From Neorhizobium sp. SHOUNA12A (GTDB taxonomy: Bacteria > Pseudomonadota > Alphaproteobacteria > Rhizobiales > Rhizobiaceae): a DNA stretch of 61,017 nucleotides. Below are positions 36,346 through 43,814 of this stretch, piece after piece. Below the pieces are notes generated by a model, which had not been told where the DNA came from, searched no databases, and was given only the letters and a program-made list of their open reading frames with translations. The stretch is taken from the NCBI RefSeq assembly GCF_023006505.1, contig NZ_JALBGV010000033.1:1-61017 (forward strand), read 5' to 3'. A program made the translations under genes and the position numbers. The first letter of the stretch is position 1, and every line of letters starts with the position of its first letter.

Positions 36346-37108
36346 TCTTCGCACCCTTCCAGGAGAGAAGGCGGCGTTCGAGAATGGTCAGCGCGACATG
36401 CAGGACCAGGCCAAGTACAACGGTCATCAGGACGGCTGCGAACAGAAGCGGCGTCTTGTAGGTGGCCGATGCGAAGGTCATCAGGTAACCGAGCCCGACC
36501 TTTCCGGACATCCATTCCGCCAGAACCGCACCGACCAGCGCCTGCACCGCGCCGATCTTCAGACCGACGAAGATCTCCGGCATTGCCGCCGGCAGTTCGA
36601 TCTGACGAAAGCGCTGCACGGCGCTGAGGCCGAGCAGCTTCGAAAGATCCTTCATCTTCGGATCGAGCGTGCGGAAGCCGGCGACCGCACCGACGAAGAC
36701 GGGAAAGAAGACCAGCGAAAAGATCAGGATGATCTTGGAGAGCACGCCGAAGCCGAACCAGACGACGAAGAGCGGCGCAAGCGCGATCTTCGGCGCCGTC
36801 TGCAGGATCACCAGCGGCCCGTCGAGCCAGACAGCGAGCCTCGGAAAGCGGGTCATGACATAGGCGATCGCAATGCCAGCAATGCAGCCGAGGATCAGGC
36901 CAAGGACGATGTTCTGCAGCGTGAAGCCGAGATGCCGCCAGAGTTCGCCGGTGAGCGCGATGGTAACCAGCGCGTTCCAGGTGCGCAGCGGCGACGGCAG
37001 GAGAAAGGCCGGCAGGGCCATCGGTCCCGTGGCAAACCACCAGACAAACAGGAGTACGCCAAGCGCCAGCGTGTAGTCGACCGCCGCGGAAAAGCGCCTG
37101 TTCATCAA
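36338..37108 (-). CDS. ABC permease of importer B, subunit 1
   Basis: Inner-membrane permease, 256 aa, SsuC-like. It has LPAFLLPSPLRTWNALV near the N-terminus, IALAPLFVVWFGFG in the middle and the coupling loop KLLGLSAVQRFRQIELPAAMP. Second-copy status in the operon suggests pairing with the permease at 33801-34544. It overlaps the ATPase stop by 4 bases. Confidence 0.9.
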   Translation of the reverse strand: MMNRRFSAAVDYTLALGVLLFVWWFATGPMALPAFLLPSPLRTWNALVTIALTGELWRHLGFTLQNIVLGLILGCIAGIAIAYVMTRFPRLAVWLDGPLVILQTAPKIALAPLFVVWFGFGVLSKIILIFSLVFFPVFVGAVAGFRTLDPKMKDLSKLLGLSAVQRFRQIELPAAMPEIFVGLKIGAVQALVGAVLAEWMSGKVGLGYLMTFASATYKTPLLFAAVLMTVVLGLVLHVALTILERRLLSWKGAKNG

Positions 37109-37878
37109 TGCGCCTCCCCGGCCGGTGTCCGCAGATCGCGGCGCAGCTGGGCGACCAGCGCATGATAGGCCGGATCCAGCTTGGTCTGTTCACCACGAGG
37201 ACGAGCAAGCTCGACATTGTGGACGCATTTCAGCTTGCCCGGACGGGCCGTCATGACCATCACCCGATCGGCCAGATAGGCGGCTTCGTCGACGCTGTGG
37301 GTGACCAGCAGGATCGTCTTGCCGGTCGACTGCCAGATGCGCAGCAGTTCGTCATTGAGATTGTCGCGGGTCATCAGATCGACGGCGGAAAAGGGCTCGT
37401 CCATCAGCAGGATCGGCGGATCGTCGGAAAGCGCGCGGGCGATCGCCGCACGCTGGCGCATGCCGCCGGACAATTGGCGCGGCAACGCCTTTTCGAAACC
37501 GGCAAGCCCCACCATCTTGATCAGGTCGAGGGCGGTCTTGTCGCCCTGAGCCCTGGCAACGCCGGCTGTATCGAGCGGGAAACGGACGTTGTCGACAATG
37601 GTCTTCCACGGCAGCAGCACGGGCTCCTGGAAGACGAAACCGACCGGGCGCTTGCGGCCGGAGACATCGAGCGTGATCGAACCGCCGGTCGCCTGGTCGA
37701 GGCCGGAAATCAGCCGCAGCAGCGTGGACTTGCCGCAGCCGGACGGCCCGACGATCGAGATGAACTCGCCTTCCCTGATGGTGATGCTGACAGGCTCCAG
37801 CGCCGTCACCGTCCCGTGGTCAGCCACGAATGTCTTGTGAACACCCGCGATATCGATCATCCGCTCCGATTGCGCCAC
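37105..37878 (-). CDS. ABC ATPase of importer B
   Basis: Cytoplasmic ATPase, 257 aa. It has Walker A GPSGCGKS, Q-loop FQEPVLLPWKT, signature LSGGMRQRAAIARAL, Walker B ILLMDEPFSAVD and H-loop VTHSVDEAAYL. It heads the operon ATPase, permease, phosphorylase, binding protein, permease, deoB. The promoter must lie in the 184 bases behind it, which contain the dyad at 37998-38017, a likely XRE operator. Confidence 0.92.
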   Translation of the reverse strand: MAQSERMIDIAGVHKTFVADHGTVTALEPVSITIREGEFISIVGPSGCGKSTLLRLISGLDQATGGSITLDVSGRKRPVGFVFQEPVLLPWKTIVDNVRFPLDTAGVARAQGDKTALDLIKMVGLAGFEKALPRQLSGGMRQRAAIARALSDDPPILLMDEPFSAVDLMTRDNLNDELLRIWQSTGKTILLVTHSVDEAAYLADRVMVMTARPGKLKCVHNVELARPRGEQTKLDPAYHALVAQLRRDLRTPAGEAH

Positions 37879-37997
37879 CCAAAAACTCCCTGCCTTGCTG
37901 GGGAAACAACTGATCCGCGAGGAGATAAATCCCCTTGGACCGCCCGCCCGCCCCGGAAAGACGTCAAGCTTTCACAAAACTTTCAGGCGCGCAACAA

Positions 37998-38017
37998 AAA
38001 TCTCAAAGATGAGATTT
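37998..38017. promoter_or_regulatory. Candidate XRE operator, site 3 (importer B promoter)
   Basis: Perfect 7-bp dyad AAATCTC-AAAGAT-GAGATTT, 120 bases before the importer B ATPase start and just past the end of the second XRE gene. It shares TCTC-N6-GAGA with the other sites and lies in AT-rich sequence fit for a promoter. Confidence 0.6.
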
Positions 38018-38062
38018 GTATCAAAATTGCGTCCGCAATTGTGTTTCGCGTCCTGATAGAAC

Positions 38063-38977
38063 TCAGGCGGCAGCCTGTCTCTTGAGGACGGTTTTCTCGA
38101 TGAAATCGGCGGCCTGATCGCCCTTGAGGCTACGCCGCCAGAGCTGGTCGGTAATGCCACCATAGAGCTGAACCGCCTCCGCGGCCGCAGTAATGGTGGC
38201 GACGCCAACGCGGATATTGGCGAACGAACCAAGCCGGAAGGGGCTGACCGCCACCTGTGCCCTATCGGCCCGCTTGAAGATCTGGAAGCTTGCGCCCGGC
38301 ATGGAATCGATCACGACGCCGATCTGAACGCCGATCGGCTGCTCCCGCAGCATATGCACGATATGCTCGATTTCGGCGCGGGCGGCGGCCTGCCGTTCCG
38401 ACAGCCTGACACCCGGATGATCATGGGCACCGACGAACCCCACACGGCCGAACTCCTCCAGTTCCGCGGCCGAAACCAAGCTGACAATACTCGGGCTGCG
38501 CCTGCGGAACGTCTCCTTGCGGGCTTTCAGGATGTCCGTCAAAGCTGCGATTTCCCGGATCGCCGTCTTTCGGTCACTGACGTCCTGAGGAATGCTTTCA
38601 TCGAGTACGGTCGGCAGAAGCTCGTCATAGCGGTCGGTCGTCAGTAGATACGAAATCGGCCCGAACATCACGGTGATCTGGTCCACATCCTCCTCAAGCT
38701 GGCGCATCCGCTCGAAGAAACTGACCGCAGAAGCAATATACTCGACGCCAACGCCGAGCAAGGTCGGCAGCGAGACGCCAAGCAGATCCGCGATCTTGCC
38801 AAGCGTGTCGACCTTCGGCGGCTTGCCGGACTCATAGCGATAGATCGCAGCCCGTGAAACGCCGGCCTTGGCGGCGAGCTCCTCCGGGGTAAACCCCGCC
38901 CCCATCCGAAACGCGCGAAGGCGACGACCGACATCCTCTGTGGAACTCACGAAGTCCAAGGCGATTCCTCCCGTCAT
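38063..38977 (-). CDS. XRE-family regulator, paralog 2
   Basis: A 304-aa paralog of the regulator at 28917. The helix-turn-helix is at residues about 24-75 (LAAKAGVSRAAIYRYESGK), followed by the same large C-terminal domain (SFFERMRQLEEDVDQI, FGPISYLLTTDRYDELL, IGVQIGVVID). It lies between importer B and pyrK and is likely to control both through the dyads at 37998 and 39049. The start is uncertain: ATG 38977 has a poorly spaced site, while TTG 38959 has GGGAGGA at good distance. Confidence 0.87.
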   Translation of the reverse strand: MTGGIALDFVSSTEDVGRRLRAFRMGAGFTPEELAAKAGVSRAAIYRYESGKPPKVDTLGKIADLLGVSLPTLLGVGVEYIASAVSFFERMRQLEEDVDQITVMFGPISYLLTTDRYDELLPTVLDESIPQDVSDRKTAIREIAALTDILKARKETFRRRSPSIVSLVSAAELEEFGRVGFVGAHDHPGVRLSERQAAARAEIEHIVHMLREQPIGVQIGVVIDSMPGASFQIFKRADRAQVAVSPFRLGSFANIRVGVATITAAAEAVQLYGGITDQLWRRSLKGDQAADFIEKTVLKRQAAA

Positions 38978-39048
38978 CCTGTTGCCAAACCTTCGACTCC
39001 TTAAACAAAAACTGGAATAATCGCAATGTAGTTAATCTTCACGCGATA

Positions 39049-39066
39049 ATTCTCATTTTTGAGAAT
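39049..39066. promoter_or_regulatory. Candidate XRE operator, site 2
   Basis: Perfect dyad ATTCTC-ATTTTT-GAGAAT, four bases upstream of a TTGACA -35-like hexamer directed at pyrK and about 70 bases upstream of the second XRE gene. It is nearly identical in arms to site 1 (ATTCTC-N6-GAGAAC). Confidence 0.65.
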
Positions 39067-39070
39067 CGTC

Positions 39071-39100
39071 TTGACAGCTTTCGCATTTCCACAATAGGCT
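39071..39100 (+). promoter_or_regulatory. Putative promoter for pyrK-pyrD-M20
   Basis: A consensus -35 TTGACA (39071-39076) is followed at an 18-base spacing by TAGGCT, a weak -10. It abuts the XRE dyad, so a bound regulator would compete with or contact RNA polymerase. Transcription would begin about 190 bases before pyrK. Confidence 0.4.
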
Positions 39101-39298
39101 CTGTTTTTGGACCCCGAACGCAGGGAGCACCCTATGACGTCCGACCACCACCTTCTCCGACGCTGATCCAAGGCGAACGACCCCGTGCGACGGTCAGCGC
39201 AATGTGCTGAAGCCCGACGTCGCCCACCCACCGACATTCCGATCCGATCGGCGGTCCATCCGCCGAGGGCATTATTTTTCTTGATTCCGGACACCGCC

Positions 39299-40147
39299 AT
39301 GCCAGCAAGCCTTTGCGTCGTCTCCGATTCCGCTCCCACCGCCGCTCCCGTGCGTCACTCCGTCAATGAGGTAGACTGCCGGGTCAAAGCGCATGAATGG
39401 GTAAACGGCCAATATCGCCTTCTTACGCTTTCCGCGCCGTGTTCAGTGCTGGATTGCCAGCCGGGGCAGTTCTTTCATCTGCTCTGCCCGCAGACGGATC
39501 GGTTTCATCCTTATCTTCGCCGGCCGATGAGCATCTATTCCTGCAATCGCGAAAAGGGCGAGCTTACGTTCCTCTACAAGGTCGCAGGCGAAGGCACCGG
39601 CGCTCTGGCCGGCCTCGAAACCGGCGATGTCCTGAACATCGTCGGTCCGCTCGGCCAAGGGTTCGAGATCCGCCCAGAATGGCGCCGCCCGCTGCTCATC
39701 GCCCGTGGCGTCGGGCTTGCGACGCTCGCCCCGCTGGCGCAGGAATGTGCTCGCCTCAGACTGCCGCTGACGGCGATCTGCAGCGCCCGCGCGCCCGATC
39801 TGCTGATGTCGACCAACCTCTTCCGCTCCTTCGGCGCGGAGGTCATCACCGTGACGGATACTGAAGGCAATTCGGATACCGAAAGCCTGACGCCCCTGAT
39901 CGAGGGCCTGATCCGCAGCCGCGGTATCGACGCTTTCTTCACCTGCGGCTCGGCGCGGCTGATGCGCATGCTGCAGGAGATCGGCGCCCGCCACGGCATC
40001 GGTGGACAAGTGGCGCTCGAACAGCACATGGCCTGCGGCATCGGCATGTGCCAGGCCTGCGTGCGACCATTTCGGCGCGAGGACGGCGCGGTGAATCTCC
40101 GGGTTTGCCGCGAGGGACCGGTCTTCGATCTTCAGGAGGTGCTGTAA
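39299..40147 (+). CDS. pyrK: Dihydroorotate dehydrogenase B, electron-transfer subunit
   Basis: FAD/[2Fe-2S] subunit that passes electrons between NAD(H) and the catalytic subunit of class 1B dihydroorotate dehydrogenase; 282 aa. The FAD site is RRPMSIYS (74-81), the nucleotide site includes GVGLATLAPLA, and four Cys bind the cluster (246, 251, 254 and 270, in ACGIGMCQACVRPF and VCREGPVF). The ATG at 39299 is preceded by no clear ribosome-binding site; the frame is open upstream. The stop overlaps the pyrD start by one base (TAATG). Most rhizobia make pyrimidines with a class 2 quinone enzyme, so a catabolic or specialised role is likely (inference). Confidence 0.9.
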   Translation: MPASLCVVSDSAPTAAPVRHSVNEVDCRVKAHEWVNGQYRLLTLSAPCSVLDCQPGQFFHLLCPQTDRFHPYLRRPMSIYSCNREKGELTFLYKVAGEGTGALAGLETGDVLNIVGPLGQGFEIRPEWRRPLLIARGVGLATLAPLAQECARLRLPLTAICSARAPDLLMSTNLFRSFGAEVITVTDTEGNSDTESLTPLIEGLIRSRGIDAFFTCGSARLMRMLQEIGARHGIGGQVALEQHMACGIGMCQACVRPFRREDGAVNLRVCREGPVFDLQEVL

Positions 40148-41082
40148 TGGCCGACCTCACCACCCGGATCGGCGCGCTCGTGCTCAAGAACCCGATCATG
40201 CCGGCCTCCGGCACCTTCTCCGAGGAACTGGCCGAAGTCTTCGATCTCGATTGCCTGGGGGCACATGTGACGAAGACCATTACCCAAGGCAAGCGCGCCG
40301 GCAATCCGGTGCCGCGGGTCTGCGAGGTGAACGGCGCCATGCTGAATTCGATCGGCATCCCCAGCAAGGGCGCGGAATGGTTTCTGCAGAACACCGTGCC
40401 GTTTTATGCTGACTACGATGCGCCGTTGGTGATCAGCATATCCGCCAATTCCGCCGACGAATTCGCGCGTTTCGCCGAAGAGGTCAGCGTGCCGGGCGTC
40501 GCGGCGATCGAAGTCAACATTTCCTGCCCTAACGTCGAGGATCACGGCAAAGCCTTCGCAATGCGGCCGGGCCCGACCGGCGACGTGATCCGCAAGATGC
40601 GCTCCGCTACCGACCTTCCCCTCTGGGCAAAACTTTCGCCCAATACCGGCGAGGTGGTGGAAGTCGCGCAGGCGGCCGAGGCGGCCGGCGCCGACGCACT
40701 CGTCACCGCCAACACGATGCTTGCCATGGCGATCGACAGCGCCACCGGCCGCGCGCGCCTCGGCAATGTCATGGGCGGACTTTCCGGTCCGGCTCTGAAG
40801 CCCATTACGTTGCGCATGACTTACCAATGTGCCCGGGCAGTTTCCATCCCGGTCATCGGCTGCGGCGGCATCTCGACGGTGGACGACGTGCTGGAATACC
40901 TGATCGCCGGCGCCCGCGCGGTACAGGTGGGCACCGCCACGTTCATCAGTCCCACGACCATGCCCCGCCTCATCGGCGAACTCGAACAGGAACTTGAAGA
41001 ACGCGGCCTCACCTCCGTCGACGCCCTGATCGGTTCGGTCGACATCGCCGACGAAGCCATTACCCTTGCGGAGTATGCGTGA
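40147..41082 (+). CDS. pyrD: Dihydroorotate dehydrogenase, class 1B catalytic subunit
   Basis: FMN enzyme of 311 aa interconverting dihydroorotate and orotate. Catalytic-base Cys127 lies in EVNISCPNVEDHG, and the FMN-binding stretches LVLKNPIMPASGTF, VIGCGGIS and VQVGTA are present. There is no C-terminal ferredoxin domain, which separates it from PreA-type dihydropyrimidine dehydrogenase. Coupled to pyrK (one-base overlap) and to the M20 gene (one-base overlap). In this setting it may run towards dihydroorotate or a related dihydropyrimidine as the reductive first step of ring breakdown. Confidence 0.92.
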   Translation: MADLTTRIGALVLKNPIMPASGTFSEELAEVFDLDCLGAHVTKTITQGKRAGNPVPRVCEVNGAMLNSIGIPSKGAEWFLQNTVPFYADYDAPLVISISANSADEFARFAEEVSVPGVAAIEVNISCPNVEDHGKAFAMRPGPTGDVIRKMRSATDLPLWAKLSPNTGEVVEVAQAAEAAGADALVTANTMLAMAIDSATGRARLGNVMGGLSGPALKPITLRMTYQCARAVSIPVIGCGGISTVDDVLEYLIAGARAVQVGTATFISPTTMPRLIGELEQELEERGLTSVDALIGSVDIADEAITLAEYA

Positions 41083-42749
41083 TGAATGCCGCCGTTCTCG
41101 AAAGACCCGCATGCTTTGACCTTGCCGGTGTCGCCGCCCAGCTGTTTGCCGAGATCGCCGAGCGTACCGCAGATGTCGAGGGCGTGAGCCGTCCGGCTTT
41201 TTCCAGGGCGGAGACTGAAACGCTGGATTTCCTGGTCGACTTCGCCCATTCGGAAGGCCTCGTGACGGAATGGGATGCCGGTCGCAACCTCGTCTTCTCG
41301 CTGCCCCAACATGCCGGGGCCGGGCACTATGTCCTCGTCGGCTCGCATGTCGACAGCGTCCCCAGCGGCGGCAATTTCGACGGGCTTGCCGGCGTGCTGG
41401 CCGGGCTGCTTTGTCTCGTCCGGGCGAAGCGCGAAGGCGCTCGTTTCCCCGAACCGGTAAAGGTCATCGCCATGCGCGGCGAGGAGAGCGCCTGGTTCGG
41501 CCCATGTTACATCGGCTCGAAGGCGCTGCTCGGCGTGCTCTCGCAGGATGAACTTTCCGCTCGCCACAAAAGCGACGGCCGCACACTCGATGAACACATG
41601 GAAGCGGTCGGCATCGACATGGCGCCGATCCGGGCCGGCAAACCCCTCCTGGATCACTCGGCGGTCAGAGCCTATGTCGAGGTGCATATCGAACAGGGGC
41701 CTGTGCTTATCGAGCGTAATGTGCCGGCGGCGATCGTTTCTGGCATTCGCGGCAACTTCCGCTTCAAGAAAATTTCCTGTTTCGGCGAAGCCGGCCATTC
41801 CGGCGCGGTTCCCCTTGCCTATCGGCACGATCCGGTGCTCGCAATGGCGGAGTTCCTGAACGTGCTTGACGCCGCCTGGCATGATTTCGTCGCCAAGGGC
41901 CGCGACCTCGTCGTTACCAGCGGCATGGTCTCAACCGATCAGCAGAAGCATGCCCCCTCCCGCATTCCGGACAGTGTCGAATTCAGCCTCGACGTTCGCA
42001 GCCAGGACCGCGATATGCTGGAGGCAATGCACGCACTCGTCCTCCAGCACGTGACGCGTATCGAGAACGAACGCGCCGTCCGTTTCGATCTTGGCCAGGC
42101 GCTATGGACCAGTCCGGCGCTCTGCAGCCAGTCGCTGATCGCCCGACTGACCGAGGCGGCGGAAACCGTCGGCGTGCAGCCGACGTTGATCCCGTCCGGC
42201 GGTGGGCATGACGCCGCGGTCTTTTCCGCAGCCGGCATTCCGTCGGGCATGATCTTCATCCGCAACCGCAACGGATCGCATAATCCGCAGGAGGCGATGG
42301 AGATCGGCGATTTCGAAATCGCCACAGCCATCCTCTATGAGTTCCTCGGCAATCCCCATGAAACGTCAGTCGGCGGCCAATCAGCGAAGGAAACTGGTCC
42401 CATGTTCTCCAACATCACAGACATCATCCGCCAGAAGGGCAATGCGGTGCGCGCTTATCGCGCCGCGGCTGTGGCCGCCGGGCAGGCCGCCATCGACGAT
42501 CCGGATCGCGTGGTCGGCTATTTCATGCTGGGTCTCGCGGCGCAGGAAGTCGCCGAAACATATTATGCCGAACCGGTCGAGGCCGCTGTTTTCGACCAGG
42601 AACTGTCGAGGTTTGATGGATATGCCAACACGCTCGATGCTGCATTCGCAAACCCAGATGCCGGGATTCGGCTTGATGCCCTATCGAGGGTAGCCCGCAG
42701 CCTGGCAATTGATCGCCAGCGGTCGACAATTCGCGCTGCCAGCTTGTAG
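41082..42749 (+). CDS. M20-family amidohydrolase (carbamoylase/hydantoin-utilisation type) with extra C-terminal domain
   Basis: Zinc amidohydrolase of 555 aa, well above the usual 410-440. Metal ligands are His89 (VGSHVDSV), Asp100 (GNFDGLAG), Glu in MRGEESAWFG, His in VEVHIEQGP, and His in NGSHNPQEAM. This pattern is that of N-carbamoyl-amino-acid and allantoate amidohydrolases, which release CO2 and NH3 from a ureido acid. The M20 part ends near residue 425. About 115 further residues (from Met441 at 42402) are a mostly helical segment I do not recognise. AAGGA lies before that Met, so it may once have been a separate gene. Confidence 0.87.
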   Translation: MNAAVLERPACFDLAGVAAQLFAEIAERTADVEGVSRPAFSRAETETLDFLVDFAHSEGLVTEWDAGRNLVFSLPQHAGAGHYVLVGSHVDSVPSGGNFDGLAGVLAGLLCLVRAKREGARFPEPVKVIAMRGEESAWFGPCYIGSKALLGVLSQDELSARHKSDGRTLDEHMEAVGIDMAPIRAGKPLLDHSAVRAYVEVHIEQGPVLIERNVPAAIVSGIRGNFRFKKISCFGEAGHSGAVPLAYRHDPVLAMAEFLNVLDAAWHDFVAKGRDLVVTSGMVSTDQQKHAPSRIPDSVEFSLDVRSQDRDMLEAMHALVLQHVTRIENERAVRFDLGQALWTSPALCSQSLIARLTEAAETVGVQPTLIPSGGGHDAAVFSAAGIPSGMIFIRNRNGSHNPQEAMEIGDFEIATAILYEFLGNPHETSVGGQSAKETGPMFSNITDIIRQKGNAVRAYRAAAVAAGQAAIDDPDRVVGYFMLGLAAQEVAETYYAEPVEAAVFDQELSRFDGYANTLDAAFANPDAGIRLDALSRVARSLAIDRQRSTIRAASL

Positions 42750-42807
42750 TGCAGCGACGATTTCGGTTGCCTAATTGTTGGCCGCCCCCCCCGGGAAGAC
42801 ATTTCGC

Positions 42808-43704
42808 TCACGACCAGCCGGCAATGCTCTGCAGGAACAGACCGGCCGCCCGTGACAGCGGATGTTTTTCGCCGCTGAGCAGGCAGTATGTGACCGGCAG
42901 CTCCGGTTCAAGCACGACGAAGCGCAAGGGCAGCGCCGCGTATTCGCGGGCGATCAGCTCGCTGACCAGCGCAATGCCAAGACCCTCGGCGGCCAGTGCG
43001 CAGGCGCTTGCGACGGAATGCGCCTCCAGCAACGGCCGCTGTCGCAAGCCGTGCTGATAGAACAGCGCCTCAAGCTGATGGCGGACGGGCCGTTCACGAT
43101 TGAGGACGATGAGATCGTGGCCCTTCAGCTCGGCGATCGTCAGCGACGACCGCTCGGCGAGCAGATGATCGCGATGCAGTACGCAGACGATCCGCGACGG
43201 CAGCAGCTTTTCCTGCCGCAGTCCGGGAGTTGCCAGCGGCAGGCGCGCGAAACCGATATCGGCTTCGCCATCGGCAACCATGCGTTCGAGCGCCAGATAA
43301 TTGCCGGAGGCCAGTTCCACCCGCATCGGGCCGTTGGCCGCAAGAAAATCTCGGATCATTTTAGGTATCCGGTTCGACGACAGACTGGCCGGAAAAGCAA
43401 GCCTCAGTAGCATGTCGCGGGAGCGCCCGTTCTCCAATTCGATGGCCGCCGTTTTAAGCACACGCAGGCGATCGGCAATGGCGCGGATTTCCGGCCCGAG
43501 CTGCAGGCCTTCGCGCGTCGGCGCCAGGCGGTTCTTGTCACGCTCGAACAGGCGAACGCCGAGATAATCCTCCAGCTGCTGCAGGAGCCGGCTGGCATTC
43601 GATTGCGAAATGCCGAGCTCCAATGCTGCGGCAACCGTCGAGCCGGTGGCGGCGATCGCGTCATAGGCCTCGATATGCTTGAGGCTGATCCCCGCCTTCA
43701 CCAT
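42808..43704 (-). CDS. LysR-family transcriptional regulator
   Basis: LysR-type regulator, 298 aa: winged helix ISLKHIEAYDAIAATGSTV with ALELGISQSNASRLLQQLE, then a co-inducer domain. It is divergent from the MmgE/PrpD gene at 43815 across 110 bases, so it most likely controls that gene. It is not closely related to the two paralogous LysR proteins elsewhere in the window. Its gene converges on the M20 gene, with a short spacer containing a run of C. Confidence 0.9.
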   Translation of the reverse strand: MVKAGISLKHIEAYDAIAATGSTVAAALELGISQSNASRLLQQLEDYLGVRLFERDKNRLAPTREGLQLGPEIRAIADRLRVLKTAAIELENGRSRDMLLRLAFPASLSSNRIPKMIRDFLAANGPMRVELASGNYLALERMVADGEADIGFARLPLATPGLRQEKLLPSRIVCVLHRDHLLAERSSLTIAELKGHDLIVLNRERPVRHQLEALFYQHGLRQRPLLEAHSVASACALAAEGLGIALVSELIAREYAALPLRFVVLEPELPVTYCLLSGEKHPLSRAAGLFLQSIAGWS

Positions 43705-43814
43705 GGAGAACCCCTTCCTTCGATAGACTTATTCGAAAACCGCATAAGATTGCGGCCTTCAACGAAGTCGAACACTTTCGCCCGTGTAACAAGCGCAGCG
43801 AAAGACATTCGTCA

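Larger units (their letters stand above)
38978..39298. other. Divergent control region between XRE regulator and pyrK
   Basis: A 321-base interval without a gene. The part 39000-39110 is AT-rich and holds the dyad at 39049-39066 and a TTGACA element at 39071-39076. The part 39120-39290 is GC-rich and forms a long untranslated leader for pyrK. I see no known riboswitch motif in it. Confidence 0.55.

Noticed and set aside
39100..39298. Long pyrK leader as a riboswitch or attenuator
   Set aside because: No strong stem with T-run and no known aptamer motif seen by eye; recorded only as an untranslated leader.
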